A DNA stretch of 8,001 nt, taken from contig JAFXEA010000465.1 of NCBI GenBank assembly GCA_017521065.1, forward strand, positions 1 to 8,001, given 5' to 3'. Both the position numbers and the translations under genes were made by a program. Position 1 is the stretch's first letter. Every line of letters begins with the position of its first letter. Shown here piece after piece: positions 5,923 to 8,001 of this stretch. The notes under the pieces are model-generated. The model saw only the letters and a program-made list of their open reading frames with translations, did no database searches and was not told the DNA's origin. Origin of the DNA: Kiritimatiellia bacterium. Lineage in GTDB: Bacteria; Verrucomicrobiota; Kiritimatiellia; RFP12; UBA1067.

Positions 5923-8001
5923 ATGGCTGATGTGGCGCCAGATGTGATAGACGGTACGGTTGTCGGAATAGTGTTCCGCAACGACGAGACCGGCTATTCG
6001 GTCCTGCGTGTCGCGGGAGCGGATGACGGTTCGTTCCGCCTGAAGCAGCCGGAAGCCGTTGTCGTGGGCGTGTGCGGCGCTGTGTGGGAGGGCGAGGATC
6101 TCCATGCCGTCGGCGAGTGGGTTACGGATAAGATTCATGGGCGGCAGTTCAAGGCGAAGGAGATAACCTGCGCGACGCCGCGTTCCGCTACAGGAATTGA
6201 ACGCTATCTCGCATCTGGGCTCATAAAGGGGATAGGGCCTGAATACGCAAAGCGGATCGTTGCGAAGTTCGGGGAGGATACCATTGACATCCTTGACCGC
6301 CAGTCCGCACGTCTTTGCGAGGTGCCGGGTATCGGCGCGACGCGTCTTGCGAAGATCAAGAAGAGTTGGGAGAGCGAACGCGGAACGCGCGAGGTGATGA
6401 TATTTACCCAGTCCTACGGCATATCGGTCGCTAAAACAGCCAAGATATACCGCAAGTATGGACCGGATTCGATTGCGATAATAAAGTCCGATCCGTATCG
6501 CCTGTGCCGCGACATCTGGGGGATAGGTTTTTCGACGGCAGATAAGATCGCAATGTCCGTCGGCATGGCGAAGGATGCTCCGGAACGCGCCCGTGCGGCG
6601 ATAATCCACACACTTCAGACGGAGGCGGATGATTTCGGACACTGCTGGACTTCAGAACCGGAACTTCTCCTCCATGCGAACGAGCTTGTCGATATTCCGG
6701 TTGAGAAGCTTTCCGAAGCCCTTAAGATGGAACTTGCGGAAGGGCGCGTGATCGTTGAGCGCGAAGGCACGGTGCTGACCGCAGAGGATACGCTAAATGA
6801 TGCCGATGGCGGGATGCGGCGCGTGTATCTTGCGGATCTCTACTGGGCGGAACGGAGTGTTGCGCGGAAGATGCGCACGTTGATATCATCCGCAAGATCT
6901 TTCGATGCGATAGACCCGGACCGGGCAATATCCTGGTGGGAGGGAAAGACCGGCTTCCGTCTCGCCCCCGCGCAGGAACGCGCCGTTCGCACATCTCTTG
7001 AAAACAAGGTGAGCATAATAACAGGCGGCCCCGGCGTCGGAAAGACCACAATCATCCGCGCCCTCGTGGACATCTATTCCGCCCGCAGGAACTCGAAGGG
7101 ACAGACCCTTATTTCGGTGCAGACCGCCGCCCCGACTGGACGTGCGGCGAAACGCCTTTCGGAATCGACGGGTGCACCATCCCAGACGGTTCATCGTCTT
7201 CTGAAGTACAATCCGCAGACGCGCCGGTTCACCTACGATTCGGAGAATCCCCTGACCGGGGACGTGTTCGTGTTTGACGAGACGTCCATGGTGGATATAC
7301 GCCTGATGGACAGCCTGCTTGCCGCGCTTCCGGCGACTGCCGTTCTGATCATCGTCGGAGATACAGATCAGTTGCCAAGCGTCGGTCCGGGGAATGTCCT
7401 GCATGACCTCATCGACTCCGGCGCGATCGCGTGCTCGCGTCTCACCGAGATATTCCGTCAGGACAATTCTGGTTTAATCGTCCGCAACGCGCACCACGTT
7501 AACGCAGGCGAAGGGTTCGAGCTTCCGTCCGCCGGAGACGACAGCGACTTCTACTTCGTCGCCAGCAACGATCCCGACAAGACGCTTGCGTTCGTTCTCG
7601 ATTTCATGACGAATCGCATTCCGCGGAAGTTCCGCATGGATCCCATGACGGATGTACAGGTGCTTTCTCCCATGCGGCGCAATGCGCTCGGCACGGAGAA
7701 CCTGAACCAGCTTCTCCAGAAGCGCCTGAATCCGGAAGGCCCGTCCGTCCAGCGCGGCGCGATGCTCTTCCGTAAGGGCGACCGCGTGATGCAGCTCAGA
7801 AACAACTACGACAAGGATGTGTTCAACGGGGATGTCGGGTTTGTCGCGGACGCCTATCCTGAGGACCGAAAGCTTGTCGTGCTGTTCGACGGAAGACCGG
7901 TGGAGTACTCGTCCGGTGATCTTGATGAACTGACGCTTGCCTATGCAACCACTATCCACAAATCTCAGGGAAGCGAATATCCCGCCGTCATCGTGCTTCT
8001 G
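5923..8001 (+). CDS. recD2: RecD2-like ATP-dependent DNA helicase, C-terminus beyond window
   Basis: The frame is open for 693 codons from ATG 5923 to the last base of the window. RecD2 is a 5'-3' superfamily 1B helicase acting in DNA repair, usually without RecB and RecC. The order matches the family: an N-terminal OB-like region starting DGTVVGIVFRNDETGYSV, helix-hairpin-helix units with GIG at 103-105 and 136-138 and GIGF at 200-203, then the motor. Motor motifs are Walker A GGPGVGKTT with lysine 374, Walker B VFDETSMVD with aspartate 452 and glutamate 453, motif III GDTDQLPSVGPGN (from 479), EIFRQD with arginine 512 and glutamine 513, and HKSQGSE near 679-685. Family members are about 720-800 residues, so only the last few tens of residues, including the final arginine motif, should be missing. 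ATG 5923 is the only ATG after the in-frame ATPase stop and lacks a clear ribosome site; GTG 5932 is an alternative. The gene lies 18 bases after the ATPase gene, so co-transcription is likely though function is unrelated. Confidence 0.93.
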   Translation, partial: MADVAPDVIDGTVVGIVFRNDETGYSVLRVAGADDGSFRLKQPEAVVVGVCGAVWEGEDLHAVGEWVTDKIHGRQFKAKEITCATPRSATGIERYLASGLIKGIGPEYAKRIVAKFGEDTIDILDRQSARLCEVPGIGATRLAKIKKSWESERGTREVMIFTQSYGISVAKTAKIYRKYGPDSIAIIKSDPYRLCRDIWGIGFSTADKIAMSVGMAKDAPERARAAIIHTLQTEADDFGHCWTSEPELLLHANELVDIPVEKLSEALKMELAEGRVIVEREGTVLTAEDTLNDADGGMRRVYLADLYWAERSVARKMRTLISSARSFDAIDPDRAISWWEGKTGFRLAPAQERAVRTSLENKVSIITGGPGVGKTTIIRALVDIYSARRNSKGQTLISVQTAAPTGRAAKRLSESTGAPSQTVHRLLKYNPQTRRFTYDSENPLTGDVFVFDETSMVDIRLMDSLLAALPATAVLIIVGDTDQLPSVGPGNVLHDLIDSGAIACSRLTEIFRQDNSGLIVRNAHHVNAGEGFELPSAGDDSDFYFVASNDPDKTLAFVLDFMTNRIPRKFRMDPMTDVQVLSPMRRNALGTENLNQLLQKRLNPEGPSVQRGAMLFRKGDRVMQLRNNYDKDVFNGDVGFVADAYPEDRKLVVLFDGRPVEYSSGDLDELTLAYATTIHKSQGSEYPAVIVLL

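Noticed and set aside
6722..7404. Minus-strand frames opposite the helicase motor
   Set aside because: The plus strand carries unbroken RecD2 motifs at these positions, so these are shadows typical of GC-rich DNA.
1..8001. tRNA or rRNA genes, CRISPR arrays, insertion sequences, phage genes or attachment sites
   Set aside because: No cloverleaf-like, repeat-spacer, transposase or long direct-repeat pattern was seen by eye. Nearly every base from 391 on is accounted for by coding sequence.

Overview
The window looks like part of a metagenome-derived genome of a GC-rich Gram-negative gut or anaerobe-type bacterium. The PVC group (Kiritimatiellae or Verrucomicrobiota-like) is my best guess, but this is inferred from gene style and not proven. 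Support for a Gram-negative host is a TolC-type outer-membrane factor with a lipoprotein signal and a membrane-fusion (HlyD/MacA-like) protein. A RecD2 helicase without visible RecBC partners fits many phyla.

Layout. Bases 1 to about 390 hold, on the minus strand, an internal fragment of an extracellular sugar-type solute-binding protein of the kind common in Clostridia. From about 391 to the end everything reads on the plus strand: the C-terminal two thirds of a LUD-domain (lactate-utilisation-like) protein (391-837); one very long frame (848-3721) that joins an S-adenosylhomocysteine/5'-methylthioadenosine deaminase-like amidohydrolase to a TolC-family lipoprotein; an HlyD/MacA-like periplasmic adaptor (3747-5246); a MacB/LolD-type ABC ATPase (5221-5904); and a RecD2-like helicase (5923 to beyond the window end). 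Both the solute-binding fragment and the LUD gene lose their N-terminal parts at the same point, so about 385-397 is a sharp junction. An assembly chimera or a rearrangement breakpoint explains it best.

How the genes work together. The TolC part, adaptor and ATPase form the core of a tripartite export system: outer-membrane duct, periplasmic adaptor and inner-membrane energy module. The adaptor and ATPase genes overlap by 26 bases, and the TolC and adaptor genes are 25 bases apart, so they are almost certainly one transcript. The permease such a system needs is not next to the ATPase, where recD2 starts after only 18 bases. The LUD and deaminase genes lie directly upstream on the same strand and probably share the transcript; no metabolic link between them and the exporter is evident. 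There are no tRNA or rRNA genes, CRISPR arrays, insertion sequences or intergenic gaps above 30 bases. The most unusual points are the deaminase-lipoprotein fusion frame, the breakpoint at about 391, the missing permease, and a strong hairpin at the start of the ATPase gene. I see no convincing undescribed multi-gene system.
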